Of a stretch of DNA of 64,000 nt, positions 1 through 10,857 are shown piece by piece. The DNA comes from Centrapalus pauciflorus (lineage: Eukaryota; Streptophyta; Magnoliopsida; Asterales; Asteraceae), in assembly GCA_020465985.1 (NCBI GenBank), contig JAANYP010004796.1:1-64000 (forward strand). Reading direction: 5' to 3'. The notes under the pieces were generated by a model. That model searched no databases and had not been told where the DNA came from. It was given only the letters and a program-made list of their open reading frames with translations. The translations under genes and the position numbers were made by a program. How positions within the stretch are numbered: position 1 is the stretch's first letter; each line of letters opens with the position of its first letter.

Positions 1-1188
<1,188 letters not shown>

Positions 1189-1225
<37 letters not shown>
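1189..1225. repeat. (TA)n microsatellite
   Basis: Short TA tract immediately right of TIR element 1; probably the other half of the tract at 1-107. Confidence 0.95.
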
Positions 1226-1228
<3 letters not shown>

Positions 1229-2357
1229 CATAATCACACACACCTGTACATGTATTCATGCATATAAAAAGTTTCAGGAGTTTTTGTGTGGGTTTCGGTA
1301 CTCTACCGAAACCTTAGAGGTTTCGGTATGAATTTCAGTATTCCAAAGGTTTCAGTAAATAACAAAGGTTTCGGGAACTTGTGATGAGTTTCAGTATATT
1401 ACCGAAACCTTAAGAGTTTCTATAATTTTTCATAGTTTCGGTATTATACCGAAACCTTTTAAGGTTTCGGTATTCTTTATCTTCATAAATGGTCTCGGTA
1501 GTTGTTTATTTTTATGGGAAAGGTTTCGGTACATTCTTAGTTTCGGTAGGTATACCGAAACCTTTTAAGGTTTCGGTATCTTCCTCAAGTTTTGGTACCC
1601 CCCTTGTGAGTTTCAGTAATCATGCATAACACACTCAACACTCACACCTATTGTTTCGGTAGTGTGGTAGTACCGAAACCTTAACGTTTCGGTACCCACA
1701 ACTTTGGGTTTCGGTACTTGCAAAAACACACACAGATCATTTTTTTGTCAAGAACAAAATTCCGATTCCATCACATTTTGAATGATCAAAACTAAAATCC
1801 TTGTTTCTTTTAACATCTATTAACTTAATTTATCAAATTCTACTAAAATTTCTTACATGCAACCACATTTTTCACATATAAAATTCTTGGTTTGGGTTAT
1901 ATACAAAACCGAACCAAACTTCATAATTTCAACATTTTTAAGAAATTGTTACCTCTAAATCTTGCTATTTGATGATGATTGTTGCTTCTTGTAACCTTCA
2001 ATTGTATTGATTCTTCAATTTCTTGCAATTTATGACAAATTTCTTGTGGGTTTGATTGAAAAACCGTATGTATAGAGAGAGAGAGTAGAAAGAGAAGTGA
2101 ATTTCCTTAATGTGTGATTAAATGACATTAAATTGGGGTTTTTACATATCATTTAGTCATAATTTGCAACTTAACCCACTAAACTTTTGTATTTTACATA
2201 TCTTTTAAATTTAATCATCTTTAATTATCTATAACATATATAATTTAATTAAATAATCTTTGAACTTAATTAATTTACATAACTAATAATGTAATTAAAT
2301 TTACATTATTTGGATCAAAACAAAATAAAAGACTTAGATAAAAGCTAGGTTGTTACA
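1226..2357 (-). mobile_element. LTR fragment, minus strand (Ty3-like, family D)
   Basis: Read on the minus strand, the segment starts at 2357 with TGTAACAACC, the TGTAAC start shared by the Ty3 LTRs at 11792 and 55476. It then shows a CT-rich stretch (complement of 2074-2096), a splice-donor-like GAGGTAAC with GT at 1952-1951, and a degenerate array of TTTCGGTA units at about 1722-1280. This order is the same as in the other Ty3 LTRs. No LTR end and no internal coding region is visible, and the far end meets the TA tract at 1225. It is probably a truncated or solo LTR. Confidence 0.6.
1280..1722. repeat. Degenerate short-motif array, GGTTTCGGTA / TACCGAAACC
   Basis: Many copies of a roughly 10-base unit GGTTTCGGTA, some fused to the complement as TACCGAAACC to form hairpins, separated by unrelated spacers of 5-30 bases. 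Spacing is irregular, so this is a motif array rather than a satellite. Confidence 0.9.
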
Positions 2358-3573
2358 TAAACCTCAATAATTATTTTGGTCTAATTATTCTCCTAATACA
2401 TAAAAAACTTGGGTATTTTGGGTTTTTGAGATAAACCCCCCAAAATACATAAAACTTGCATAATATACTTTTAAAAGATGAATTCAACATATTCCATTAT
2501 TATTTTTCAAGATGTAAAGATTTCTAATATATCTCCATGAAAACCCATCAAAATATACATAGAAACTTGTATAATATACTTTTTAAATAATGGATCTAAC
2601 ATATTTCATCATTTTCTTTCAAGTTCTAGCCATTTCTAAGAGATCTCCATAAAAACTCATCAAAATACATAAAAACTTGTATAATATACTTTTTAAATAA
2701 TGGATTTAACATATTTCATCATTTTCATTCAAGATCTAACCAAATCTAAGAGATCTCCATAAAAACCCATCAAAATACATAAAAAAAAACTTGTATAATA
2801 TACTTTTTAAACAATGGATCTAACATATTTCATCATTTTCATTCAAGATCTAACCAAATCTAAGAGATCTCCATAAAAACCCATCAAAATACATAAAAAA
2901 AAACTTGTATAATATACTTTTTAAACAATGGATCTAACATACTTCATCATTTTCATTCAAGATCTAACCATTTCTAAGAGATCTCCATAAAAACCCATCA
3001 AAATACATAAAAACTTGTATAATATACTTTTTAAATAATGGATTCCAACATATTTCATCATTTTCATTCAAGATCTAACCATTTCTAATAGATCTCCATA
3101 AAAACCCATTTGAGTTCTCATCTTCTTCATATGAAGATGATGGAGAGAAGAGAAAAGCAAGAGATTTACAAAATAAGAGTTGGTACCTTTTAGATCTTTC
3201 AAACCGTAAAAAGAAACTTCGAACAAAAATCGAATTTTTGTTTTATTCTTCTTCGAATTTCTTTCTTTTCTTTCTTTTCTCTCTTTTCTCTCCTCTTTTT
3301 TTTTGAAGTGAAAGAATTGGCGTAAACTTAAAGCCAACATATGGCTTTCTTCTTCTTTTTTTCTTTTAGTCCTTTTACTTTTCATATTTACCATTTAGAC
3401 CCTACAATTATTTCCATTTCTTATAAGGTCATTTCTTCATAAATCAATATTTTATTTATTATAATTTACACAACCATTTATTTAAATGTCTCAATATTAA
3501 TTAATATTCCGAATTTGTATTTCTTCGTAATAAATATTAATTATAAATTTTATTAAATAATCGGGTCGTTACA
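2358..3573 (-). mobile_element. LTR fragment, minus strand (Ty3-like, family E)
   Basis: On the minus strand the segment begins at 3573 with TGTAACGACCCG. It continues through an AT-rich U3-like part and a GAAAG-rich purine tract (complement of about 3240-3360), then about six copies of a roughly 112-base repeat. It ends where family D begins at 2357. It has no coding capacity; the 108-codon reading frame at 3068-3394 is low-complexity Lys/Glu from the purine tract and is not taken as a gene. Confidence 0.5.
2420..3110. repeat. Tandem repeat, 110-114-base unit, about 6 copies
   Basis: The phrase ATCTCCATAAAAACCCATCA recurs with unit starts near 2529, 2641, 2751, 2865, 2979 and 3090, a spacing of 110-114. 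Each unit also contains a CTTGTATAATATACTTTT phrase. Copies differ by small A-run indels and point changes. Confidence 0.95.
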
Positions 3574-3911
3574 TAATCTACATAAAAAGATATACAATTA
3601 TATAACATTTTATATAGACACACAATATTTCCATATAGAATACATTAATTTTTTAGCAACTAAATAATTTTCTATATAAAAAAATATTTTTTTTATAAAA
3701 ACGTTTTTTTACTATTAAAATCAATTCTCATGAAAGAAAAAGAAAATGAAAATGAAAAAAAGTAAGAGAGGAGAAGTGAAAAAAAATGCATACAATAAAA
3801 AAAGTGGAGAGAGAAAGATAATATTTTTTATTCCAAAAATACCCTTTTGATCCAAGGGCTCTAAAAGGTTCCTAAGTTCTCACAATCTTTGAGGTTTTTA
3901 AAAGAATCTCT

Positions 3912-3915
<4 letters not shown>
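3574..3915. other. AT-rich intergenic stretch, no gene seen
   Basis: AT-rich sequence with A/G-rich patches (about 3730-3830). I see no ORF, RNA gene or clear repeat boundary here. Confidence 0.6.

Positions 3916-3999
<84 letters not shown>
3916..3999. repeat. (TA)n microsatellite
   Basis: About 84 bases of pure TA repeat, immediately left of TIR element 2. The resulting run of Tyr/Ile codons is a repeat artefact, not a protein. Confidence 0.97.
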
Positions 4000-4002
<3 letters not shown>

Positions 4003-4352
4003 CAAGTGAGTACCACTCATTATGCAGCGCACCAGAAGGTACCACCCTTAAAAGTAATTTTATTGAATTTTTTTTCATGAACATTTTTAATTAACATTAC
4101 ATAGATCATATGTGAATTTCACGCAAATCCGAACACTCTAAGTGCATGAAAACACGCATCACATAAATGCGTGTTCACATACATTCAAAATTATGTAAGT
4201 GTGTGTGTTCACATCACTTTTTAGGAGCTAGAAGATGTGAATGCATGTGAAATTTACATATGATCTTCATAATCTCTATTAAAACATGTTTATGAAAAAA
4301 AAAATTTAAAAAAAGTTTTTTTAAACATTCTGGTGCGCTGCATAATGGGTGG
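4000..4352. mobile_element. Non-autonomous TIR element 2 (MITE-like, about 350 bp)
   Basis: The left end contains CATTATGCAGCGCACCAGAA (about 4017-4036) and the right end the exact complement TTCTGGTGCGCTGCATAATG (4328-4347), with similarity extending a few bases either side. The interior is AT-rich, with near-palindromic phrases around ACATGTGAATTTCACGC and GTGAAATTTACATATGA. It has no ORF. The left flank is a TA tract; the right side abuts the hAT-like element directly. Confidence 0.75.
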
Positions 4353-4938
4353 TAGGGATGTGTGGAATGACCGGAAAACCGAACCGAAACCGAAACCGAA
4401 CCGGAACCGATTTTTAGTATTCGGTTCGGTTATCGGTTCTTATAATTTTTACTTTTCGGTTATCGGTTATTCGGTTAACGGTTCTGCGGGTTTCGGTTAT
4501 ATCGGGTATGGAACCAAAAATTCAAAAAGTCCATGGCATGGATACCAAGAAAATTTAAAAACCCATGATGTGAATTGTGAAAAACAAAAGATTATTTGAT
4601 GGTTGTCTTTCTCAATCCTCACCATACCTAACACTTGGAAGAATTAATTTTATCGATCAAATCCACTTTATTCTAAAAACAAGCAAATTTTAAAATACAA
4701 TCAATAATTAAGAATATATCACTATATTTAAAGAAGTAATTCAGAATGATATTTTATCAAGATTTACATTCAATAAAACGTTAACCAAAAGCAATTTAGA
4801 TTTGAAAATCCATTAGGAATTGTTCATGTTGAAAATCCATACTTCACGTTGACATTCATAACAAAAATATTTTTTTTGCAAAAGTATAATAAAACGTTAA
4901 TCGTGTTTTTTTGTTTATATCTTGTTACATATATATAC

Positions 4939-5023
<85 letters not shown>

Positions 5024-5206
5024 TATATATATATATTTTTTGCAAATTTCGGTTCTAATCGGTTCCGTACCCGAAATACCCGTACCATAACCGAACCGGA
5101 ACCGGAACCGTGTTATAATTATTGGTTCGGTTATCGGTTCTTACAATCTTCAATTTTCGGTTTCGGTTAAATCAGTTCCGGTCCGGTTCTGGAACCGTTT
5201 ACATCC

Positions 5207-5208
<2 letters not shown>
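4353..5208. mobile_element. hAT-like non-autonomous element
   Basis: The ends are AGGGATGT (from 4354) and ACATCCCT (to 5208), the short inverted ends typical of plant hAT elements. Subterminal regions on both sides are packed with CGGTTCGG/CCGAACCG-type motifs (4375-4500 and 5045-5200), as expected for hAT transposase-binding repeats. No transposase is encoded. A long TA tract sits inside it. An 8-base target duplication is not recognisable because the right flank is (TA)n. Confidence 0.65.
4928..5034. repeat. (TA)n microsatellite inside the hAT-like element
   Basis: TA repeat of about 100 bases with a few TACATATG and AAAAG interruptions. Overlapping Tyr/Ile repeat frames on both strands are artefacts. 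Confidence 0.95.

Positions 5209-5279
<71 letters not shown>
5209..5279. repeat. (TA)n microsatellite
   Basis: Pure TA tract separating the hAT-like element from TIR element 3. Confidence 0.97.
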
Positions 5280-5283
<4 letters not shown>

Positions 5284-6106
5284 CGGGATCAATGGGGTGG
5301 GGTACCATGTTAGACTGGGAAACTGAAGTCCACCAATGTTTGGTTACAAGTACACAAGGGTAATATAGTCAATTATATTTTGTTTTAATTAATAGGGGAT
5401 AATTAGTGATTTAGGAAATCCCTTAATTGTAGGGATTTGATATTCCTTACGTTTGTTTTCCTGCAAGAACCCTTCTTTTTGAACATGTTCAAATTCGTTT
5501 ATGTGAACATGATTTTACTATTTTCCTCTGAACATGTTCATTAATAATAACAGTACTATAAAAAACTTATTGAACATGTTCAATAAGGGTACTGAACATG
5601 TTCAAATCCGTTTATGTGAACATGATTTTAATAATTTTCCCTGAACAAGTTCATTGATTATAACAGTACTATAAAAAACTTATTGAACATGTTCAATAAG
5701 GGTATTGAACATGTGCAATACACTGGGGATTGCATTTAAAACCATATTGAAGAATTTGAACATGTGCAGTAAGACAATATATAGGGATAAAAACACATTA
5801 ATACATGTGCAGTATACGTGTCCAGTATTGAACATGTGCAGTATTGAAGCGGACGACAACAAGAAATCGATTTCAATGGAGGATTATCACTGAAATGTTT
5901 AACAGAGAACTATTAACTGCAATTGAGAAATTCGAGGGATTTATAGAATATTTGATTCACATTTAAAAATTTTCATACCCGTTTTACCCCTCACATTAAA
6001 TAAAGTGGGATTCAATTTTCATAATTTTTATGTATTAGTTAATAATTTCAATGATAAATGATTGGCTGTAAACGGTACACCAGTCTAACAAGGTACCCCA
6101 TTGATC

Positions 6107-6110
<4 letters not shown>
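5280..6110. mobile_element. Non-autonomous TIR element 3 (MITE-like) in a TA tract
   Basis: The left end GATCAATGGGGTGGGGTACC (from about 5287) and following ATGTTAGACTGG match, inverted, the right end CCAGTCTAACAAGGTACCCC ATTGATC (6079-6105), apart from a small internal difference. The element is bordered by TA tracts on both sides. It has no ORF of note; the overlapping 60-codon frames at 5680-5893 come from the palindromic repeat. The interior holds an array of the palindrome GAACATGTTC. Confidence 0.75.
5478..5840. repeat. Array of the palindrome GAACATGTTC and variants
   Basis: Perfect GAACATGTTC occurs near 5480, 5530, 5573, 5593 and 5683. Variants GAACAAGTTC and GAACATGTGC occur near 5643, 5707, 5757 and 5830. 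A larger unit of about 110 bases (GAACATGTTCAAAT..TTATGTGAACATGATTTTA) is duplicated at about 5480-5590 and 5590-5705. Confidence 0.85.

Positions 6111-6175
<65 letters not shown>
6111..6175. repeat. (TA)n microsatellite
   Basis: Pure TA tract between TIR element 3 and the ORF-less LTR element. It replaces the first bases of that element's 5' LTR. Confidence 0.96.
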
Positions 6176-6179
<4 letters not shown>

Positions 6180-6397
6180 CCTTGAATTAGTTGAATGTTT
6201 TTTGTGAGCTGTTAGACAACTATAGAATTAGTATAAATAGGACATATGGGTTAATGAAAACAATAACTCAAGTTGTAGTCCTGTAACCCAATTTTGATAG
6301 TGAATTTGATTTTGTTTATTCTTGATTCACATTTGTGGGGTTCTTGATTTTGTGAGTTCTTGGTTTCTGTTTGTAATGTGTTTCTGATTTCCTAACA
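6176..6397 (+). repeat. 5' LTR of the non-coding LTR element (5'-truncated)
   Basis: Aligns with 8002-8227 and shares the phrases AGTATAAATAGGACATATGG and CTTGATTCACATTTGTGGGG. The first bases (TGTTAGGATAATGA) are missing. A small internal indel distinguishes it from the 3' copy. Confidence 0.85.
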
Positions 6398-6399
6398 AG

Positions 6400-6411
6400 T
6401 GGTATCAGAGC
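6400..6411 (+). promoter_or_regulatory. Primer-binding site (initiator Met-tRNA type)
   Basis: TGGTATCAGAGC two bases downstream of the 5' LTR; complementary to the 3' end of plant initiator methionine tRNA. Confidence 0.9.
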
Positions 6412-7987
6412 TTTAGGTTGTGAGCGTTGTTCTTTTTGAAATTTGTAATTGGATGTCGACGATAGGAGTTAGAAATCGTTCATTTGTTTAGTAGCGATCA
6501 TTGTTCTCTTGTTCTGCCATTTGAAATTCGTATGTGGCGATAGCAATTAGGAATCGTTCTTGGTTTTCTGTGGAGTCCGCTGTGAGGATTGCAACCAGTT
6601 CTTGCAATCTTTTTTTGTGTTCTTTCCAATTTAGAATTCACAATAACAGTTGGAATTGGTTTTGGGGTCAGAAGCACACTGGGTTGTATAATTGATTTCA
6701 AGAAATCAATTGTAATTGAAATCGCAGCTCGCATAATTAGGTTTTTGGCTATCGTCGCTTTGGAGTTGCTTCTGGTTCTTGACGTTCGATTGTGAAATTG
6801 AGATACATTGTTGGCATATTGGAATTGGGGGTCTGTTTTTAAGCAATCAGAGTTGTGTTATCAATTTCTGGTAATCGATTCAAGATTTGGAAATTAATTT
6901 GGCGCATTTGAGGTTCTGGATTTCTTCTTTTACTTGTGCATTTGAGGTTCTGGATTTCTAAAACATTTGTCACTGATTTTGAAATATGAATTCGCAAGTC
7001 GTAAGAAATTAATTTAGATGTTTGGGTTTAGTCTTGAATCAAGTTTGGATTTCAGTGATTTGTATTTATCTCGAGTTTTTGTTTTTCTTGACTAGTTTTG
7101 AAGACGAAATGCTCATTTTGGGTTTTTCTTGAATGACGATTCAAGAATTTAGGTGTCGACTCATTGCGTTTGTTCGGTTTAGTATCGAAATTGGAGATAC
7201 GTTTTGTGGGATTCGCATTGATTCAAGAAGTCAGTTTTGATTTTCGTTCGGTGTTGATTGAATTTCGAGTTGTTTGATTTTGAAGGCATTTAGATGGCGA
7301 TACAAGTTCCATTTGAATTTTTGATTTGTTTTTTATGACGGTTGGTTTTCAGATTGTTTGTCGGGGAATTGTATCGATTAGTTTAGTGATCGACGTTTGT
7401 GTTATGGTGTTCCGGTTTGTTCAAACCGTGATTTCGGTTTTGGTTGTCGATCGTTTGCTTGCCAATTTGGAGTATTATTCTCGACTTTTGGAGTTTGAAT
7501 TTTGGTTGGCCCGTATCATCAATTTGTTGGAATTTATCATTTGTCGTTTTGTTTCCAGTTTGTTTCCGGCTGGATTTGTGTTTGGGGTTTTGGGAGAAAT
7601 TACACATTAGTATTAAGTTGCGATGATCGTTGTAGTTTGGGTCCGGATTTTGTTGATCGATTGATAGGTTCCGGCATTGTCTTTGGGTCATCGATTTTGC
7701 ATTGTTTTGGGCCGTTTGGATATTTTGTTATGGGCTATTTTTTGGTTGCGACATTTGGTAGCCGGTTGATTTTGGATATGGTTTTGTTCTCCGGTTTGTT
7801 GGTTTGGTGCACATTGGTGTTTGGTCGCATATGTGATATTTGATATTCGTTGTTTTCGGATTGAAGACTTTGGATTCAAATTTGAATTTTTGGTAGTGTG
7901 TTTCCAAGTAGGTGGAGTAACACAAATTAGTTTTTGGGATTTGATTTGTTTTGTTTTGTAATTGAAATTCAAGTCAAGGTGGAGATT

Positions 7988-8223
7988 TGTTAGGATAATG
8001 ACTTGAATTAGTTGAATGTTTTTTGTATTTTTCTGGTTTGGTTGTTAGCTGTTAGAATTAGTATAAATAGGACATATGGGTTAATGAGAACAATAACTCA
8101 AGTTGTAGTCATGTAACCCAATTTTGATAGTGAATTTGATTTTGTTCTTTCTTGATTCACATTTGTGGGGTTCTTGATTTTGTGAGTTCTTGGTTTCTGT
8201 TTGTAATTTGTTTCTGATTTCCT

Positions 8224-8227
<4 letters not shown>
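7988..8227 (+). repeat. 3' LTR of the non-coding LTR element (240 bp)
   Basis: Complete TG...CA repeat with TGTTAGGA/TCCTAACA ends and a TATAAATAGG TATA box near 8062. It is followed directly by a TA tract. Confidence 0.9.

Positions 8228-8284
<57 letters not shown>
8227..8284. repeat. (TA)n microsatellite
   Basis: Pure TA tract right of the non-coding LTR element. Confidence 0.96.
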
Positions 8285-8287
<3 letters not shown>

Positions 8288-8489
8288 TTATCTTTACTAC
8301 TAATAAAGCATTTAGCTTTTTACAAGCTATAATGCACAATGTACAACTTTTTAAAGCTTAATTCTTGAATTTTAACACTTACAAGTCTTTTAAGCATTAT
8401 GTACAAACATGTGATGCAAAAAGCTTTTTAAATTTGAATATGCAGTAAAATTAGTTGGTTGGAGAGTTATCATCTCCACCGCTCCACGC

Positions 8490-8855
8490 ATGTCTCTGTT
8501 CTTGGAAACCCACACAACTCAGTCTCGGGACCCTAAGATATTCTTCCCAAGCCATACGTGGTGTTCTGCCGGCGACCCTGTACTCAATCCATCTGCTCTC
8601 TCTCTTCGTGGTGTTCTGCCGGCGACCACCCTAGCAGCTGCCGCCGCTCTCGCTCACCATAGCCACCGCCACTTCTCCACCTCCCTCTCTCTCATGCATC
8701 TCTCACTCGCTCGGTCTCCCTCCCTCCCTCACGCTCTTTGTCTCTCCTCGGTCGTCGTCGCCGCCACACAACAGCGCCGCCACAACCACCACGACCATCA
8801 AACCCTCACCCAGGTTTATTTTATTTGCAATTTATCTCATACTTTAGGTTATTGA
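8490..8855 (+). other. GC-rich leader-like block, unrecognised 121-codon frame
   Basis: The GC content is clearly higher than in the neighbouring sequence. A 20-base phrase, GTGGTGTTCTGCCGGCGACC, occurs twice (about 8560 and 8610), and a Ser/His/Ala-rich frame runs through CT-rich DNA. The frame has no recognisable domain and ends shortly after a CCCAGG|TTTATT junction that could be an exon edge. This looks more like a 5' UTR/first exon of a captured or decayed gene than a functional protein. Confidence 0.35.
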
Positions 8856-10452
8856 CAAACTAGCTTTTCTTCTCCCTACGCCTCTCCTTGTCGGCTTCTT
8901 CTTCAGATCTGTCTGTTTTGTTTGATTTATCCAATGGATTGGTTATGGTGAAATCTATTGCAGATTCTATTTGTTTCGGGTTAGCAAATACGGTATGGGT
9001 TTGGTGAAACGGGTACGAACCAGGAACAATACAATGGCGATGAGATGAGAGTGGAAGTCGACACCTCGTGAAGGAGGCGGTGACCCGATTCGGTGGAGTC
9101 GGGTTCTCTCTCGCGCGCGCTCTCTCTCTCTCTCTCAATCCGATATAGACAGAATAATCTCTAACACTTGGCTTCAAGAACTACAAAGGAAAATGTTGAT
9201 CCCTCTAGCCGATTGTGTTTTCGTCTAGGGGAATCTTGCCATGGATTTTTAGTGAGTTTTGATTAGAGTTTTCTTGTTTTTCAATTGTTTATGTGTTAAG
9301 ATTTTTATGTGGATTTTTTTTTGGTTCTGAATTTTCTTTGTGTGCAACTTTACACAGGTTCCGAATGTTGGTCACCAGGATATTTGAGGGATTGAAAATG
9401 TAAGTGACGAGCTTCAAGAGGTAATGGAAATTAGTGTTATACTATTTTGATTATACAATGCTCTCACATTATTCTATTAGTCAATTTACTTATTTGGGTA
9501 TCTCAACATTTTATTGTGATCTTCGACTCAAATCATGTGGTTACTTATAGAAATTTGTGACTACCTTTTTTTATGGACACATTGTGTTCATGCTTACATC
9601 ATGTCGAGAATGTTATTTGTTTCATCACATCCATGCTAAGGGTTTTCGTCTGATGTTTGCTTCCTCTGGATACTCTTTGTCTGCTCACAGTGACTCATAT
9701 TTTTGCTATGTGTGATTTCTGCTTTGATGAAATGCCTACCTCTTCTTTTGATATCTACTTTGTTGTTTTTGAAATTTATTATTTTCTGGATTAATTTGGT
9801 GGATAATAGTTTTAGTGTTATTGATGTTTTTCAGCTTGACATTAATGGATTTGGGGTATCAGGTTAGTGATTTTAATTTATCAAGAACAAACGCATGATA
9901 TTGGTTTCTGGTGGTATCTGAGAAACTGTGTTCCTAAATTGTATTGTAGCAGTTCCTGAGAAAGTAAGGGCTTAATGTTTGTTAAGAACTTTGCAAGAAT
10001 GAGAATTTTTTGTATGAGTTATTAGATTATTTCATTGCGCATGTCTTTAGATTTTGGCAAGAGTTTTCTTTTACATATTCATAATTCTGAGTGACTCGAA
10101 CCTATTTTGTCTACCGACACTTCTGGATTAACCTCCATAAAAGAAATCATGAAAGGTAGTTATTATTGCTCTATTTTTTTTTTGGTCTTTTTTATTGTCA
10201 TGATGTTTCTACTTTTATAGAAACGTTGGTTAACGATTTTCAGTCTTATAAAGTCACATATAGTGAAAACCTAGCAGTTTTCCTCCGAGTTCGAGCAGCC
10301 CCATATGGTTATGAATGAGTTAAGGTTTGACTTATCTTCTTTTGTGAAATCAAGTTGTCTATTTAAATGAAGTTAATTTTCAAAAATCAACATGGATATA
10401 TTACCACTCTTGTCAAATTTATTAAAACTTCATAATTCAATATTTAAAATAG

Positions 10453-10498
10453 GTTGTATTTTTGCAAGTGGAAGCCCATTTGCTGATGTGGATCTCGG
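10453..10498 (+). pseudogene. Malic enzyme exon fragment
   Basis: The sequence translates as GCIFASGSPFADVDLG. The block FASGSPF..V.L is characteristic of malic enzymes, and the VDLG continuation is closer to the plant NAD-dependent form than to the NADP form. It is preceded by an AAATAG acceptor-like edge and followed by a GTTTGTC donor-like edge, as for a small exon. The surrounding enzyme (NAD-binding domain, remainder of the C-terminal region) is absent, so this is a fragment without enzymatic function. The match is only about 15 residues, but it is a highly conserved block. Confidence 0.55.
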
Positions 10499-10802
10499 TT
10501 TGTCTTCTAATTTTCTTATGATTTTACTTTTACAATTCTCATCTCACCTTTATGCCTTAAGTGTTCGAATTGTAATAATTAATTTTGAATCAAATAAGTT
10601 TCTTTCCTTTATTTAAGGCCAATGAGTGTGGGGATATGATTTGGCAATTCTAGGTTAGATGTTACCAAACTCTGACTAATTGGTCCATTTGAGAAATGGC
10701 CATTACTGCTAGTTTAAACAATTTACAGGCCAACATGTATACCTATAAGCTTTTAGTTCTACAACAGAGAATGGCTACTTATATCCCATTCCTGTTTAGT
10801 TT

Positions 10803-10857
10803 TACGAGACTCATGAGTTTGTTGCTGTCAAGTACATCAAGAGCGGTGAGAAGGTCG
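10803..10857 (+). pseudogene. Possible SnRK2-type protein kinase fragment
   Basis: The sequence translates as YETHEFVAVKYIKSGEK, similar to the beta3 strand of SnRK2 kinases (..KETKELVAVKYIERG.K) with the conserved ATP-binding VAVK lysine. It lies about 300 bases after the malic enzyme fragment, on the same strand. No glycine loop before it and no catalytic loop after it are recognisable. The match is short and could be coincidental. If real, it indicates pieces of two unrelated host genes side by side. Confidence 0.35.

Larger units (their letters stand above)
6176..8227 (+). mobile_element. Non-coding LTR retrotransposon (TRIM/LARD-like)
   Basis: Two direct repeats of about 220-240 bases flank a roughly 1.6-kb interior. 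The right LTR runs from TGTTAGGA to TCCTAACA. A primer-binding site TGGTATCAGAGC lies two bases after the left LTR, and a purine tract AAGGTGGAGATT precedes the right LTR. The interior is G/T-rich and contains only short overlapping frames on both strands (the longest 113 codons at 7502-7843), none resembling gag or pol. Mobilisation would depend on proteins supplied by another element. The 5' LTR has lost its first bases to the TA tract. Confidence 0.8.

Noticed and set aside
1280..1722. Possible CRISPR-like array
   Set aside because: Units are about 10 bases and irregularly spaced in plant LTR DNA; there are no equal-length spacers and no cas genes.
3068..3394. 108-codon minus-strand Lys/Glu-rich frame
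   Set aside because: It comes from a GAAAG purine tract joined to the 112-base tandem repeat. No domain, and it lies inside an LTR fragment.
3889..4080. Open frames of repeated Tyr-Ile codons (also 4824-5058, 8157-8339, 23392-23607)
   Set aside because: They are translations of (TA)n microsatellites, open in both strands because the repeat contains no stop in that frame.
7326..7972. Overlapping frames of 60-113 codons on both strands
   Set aside because: T/G-rich interior of a non-coding LTR element; mutually overlapping, with no similarity to known proteins and no conserved partner.
8490..8855. 121-codon frame as a functional host gene
   Set aside because: Low-complexity Ser/His/Ala composition in CT-rich DNA with an internal duplication. 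More likely a captured leader or exon, and not called a CDS.
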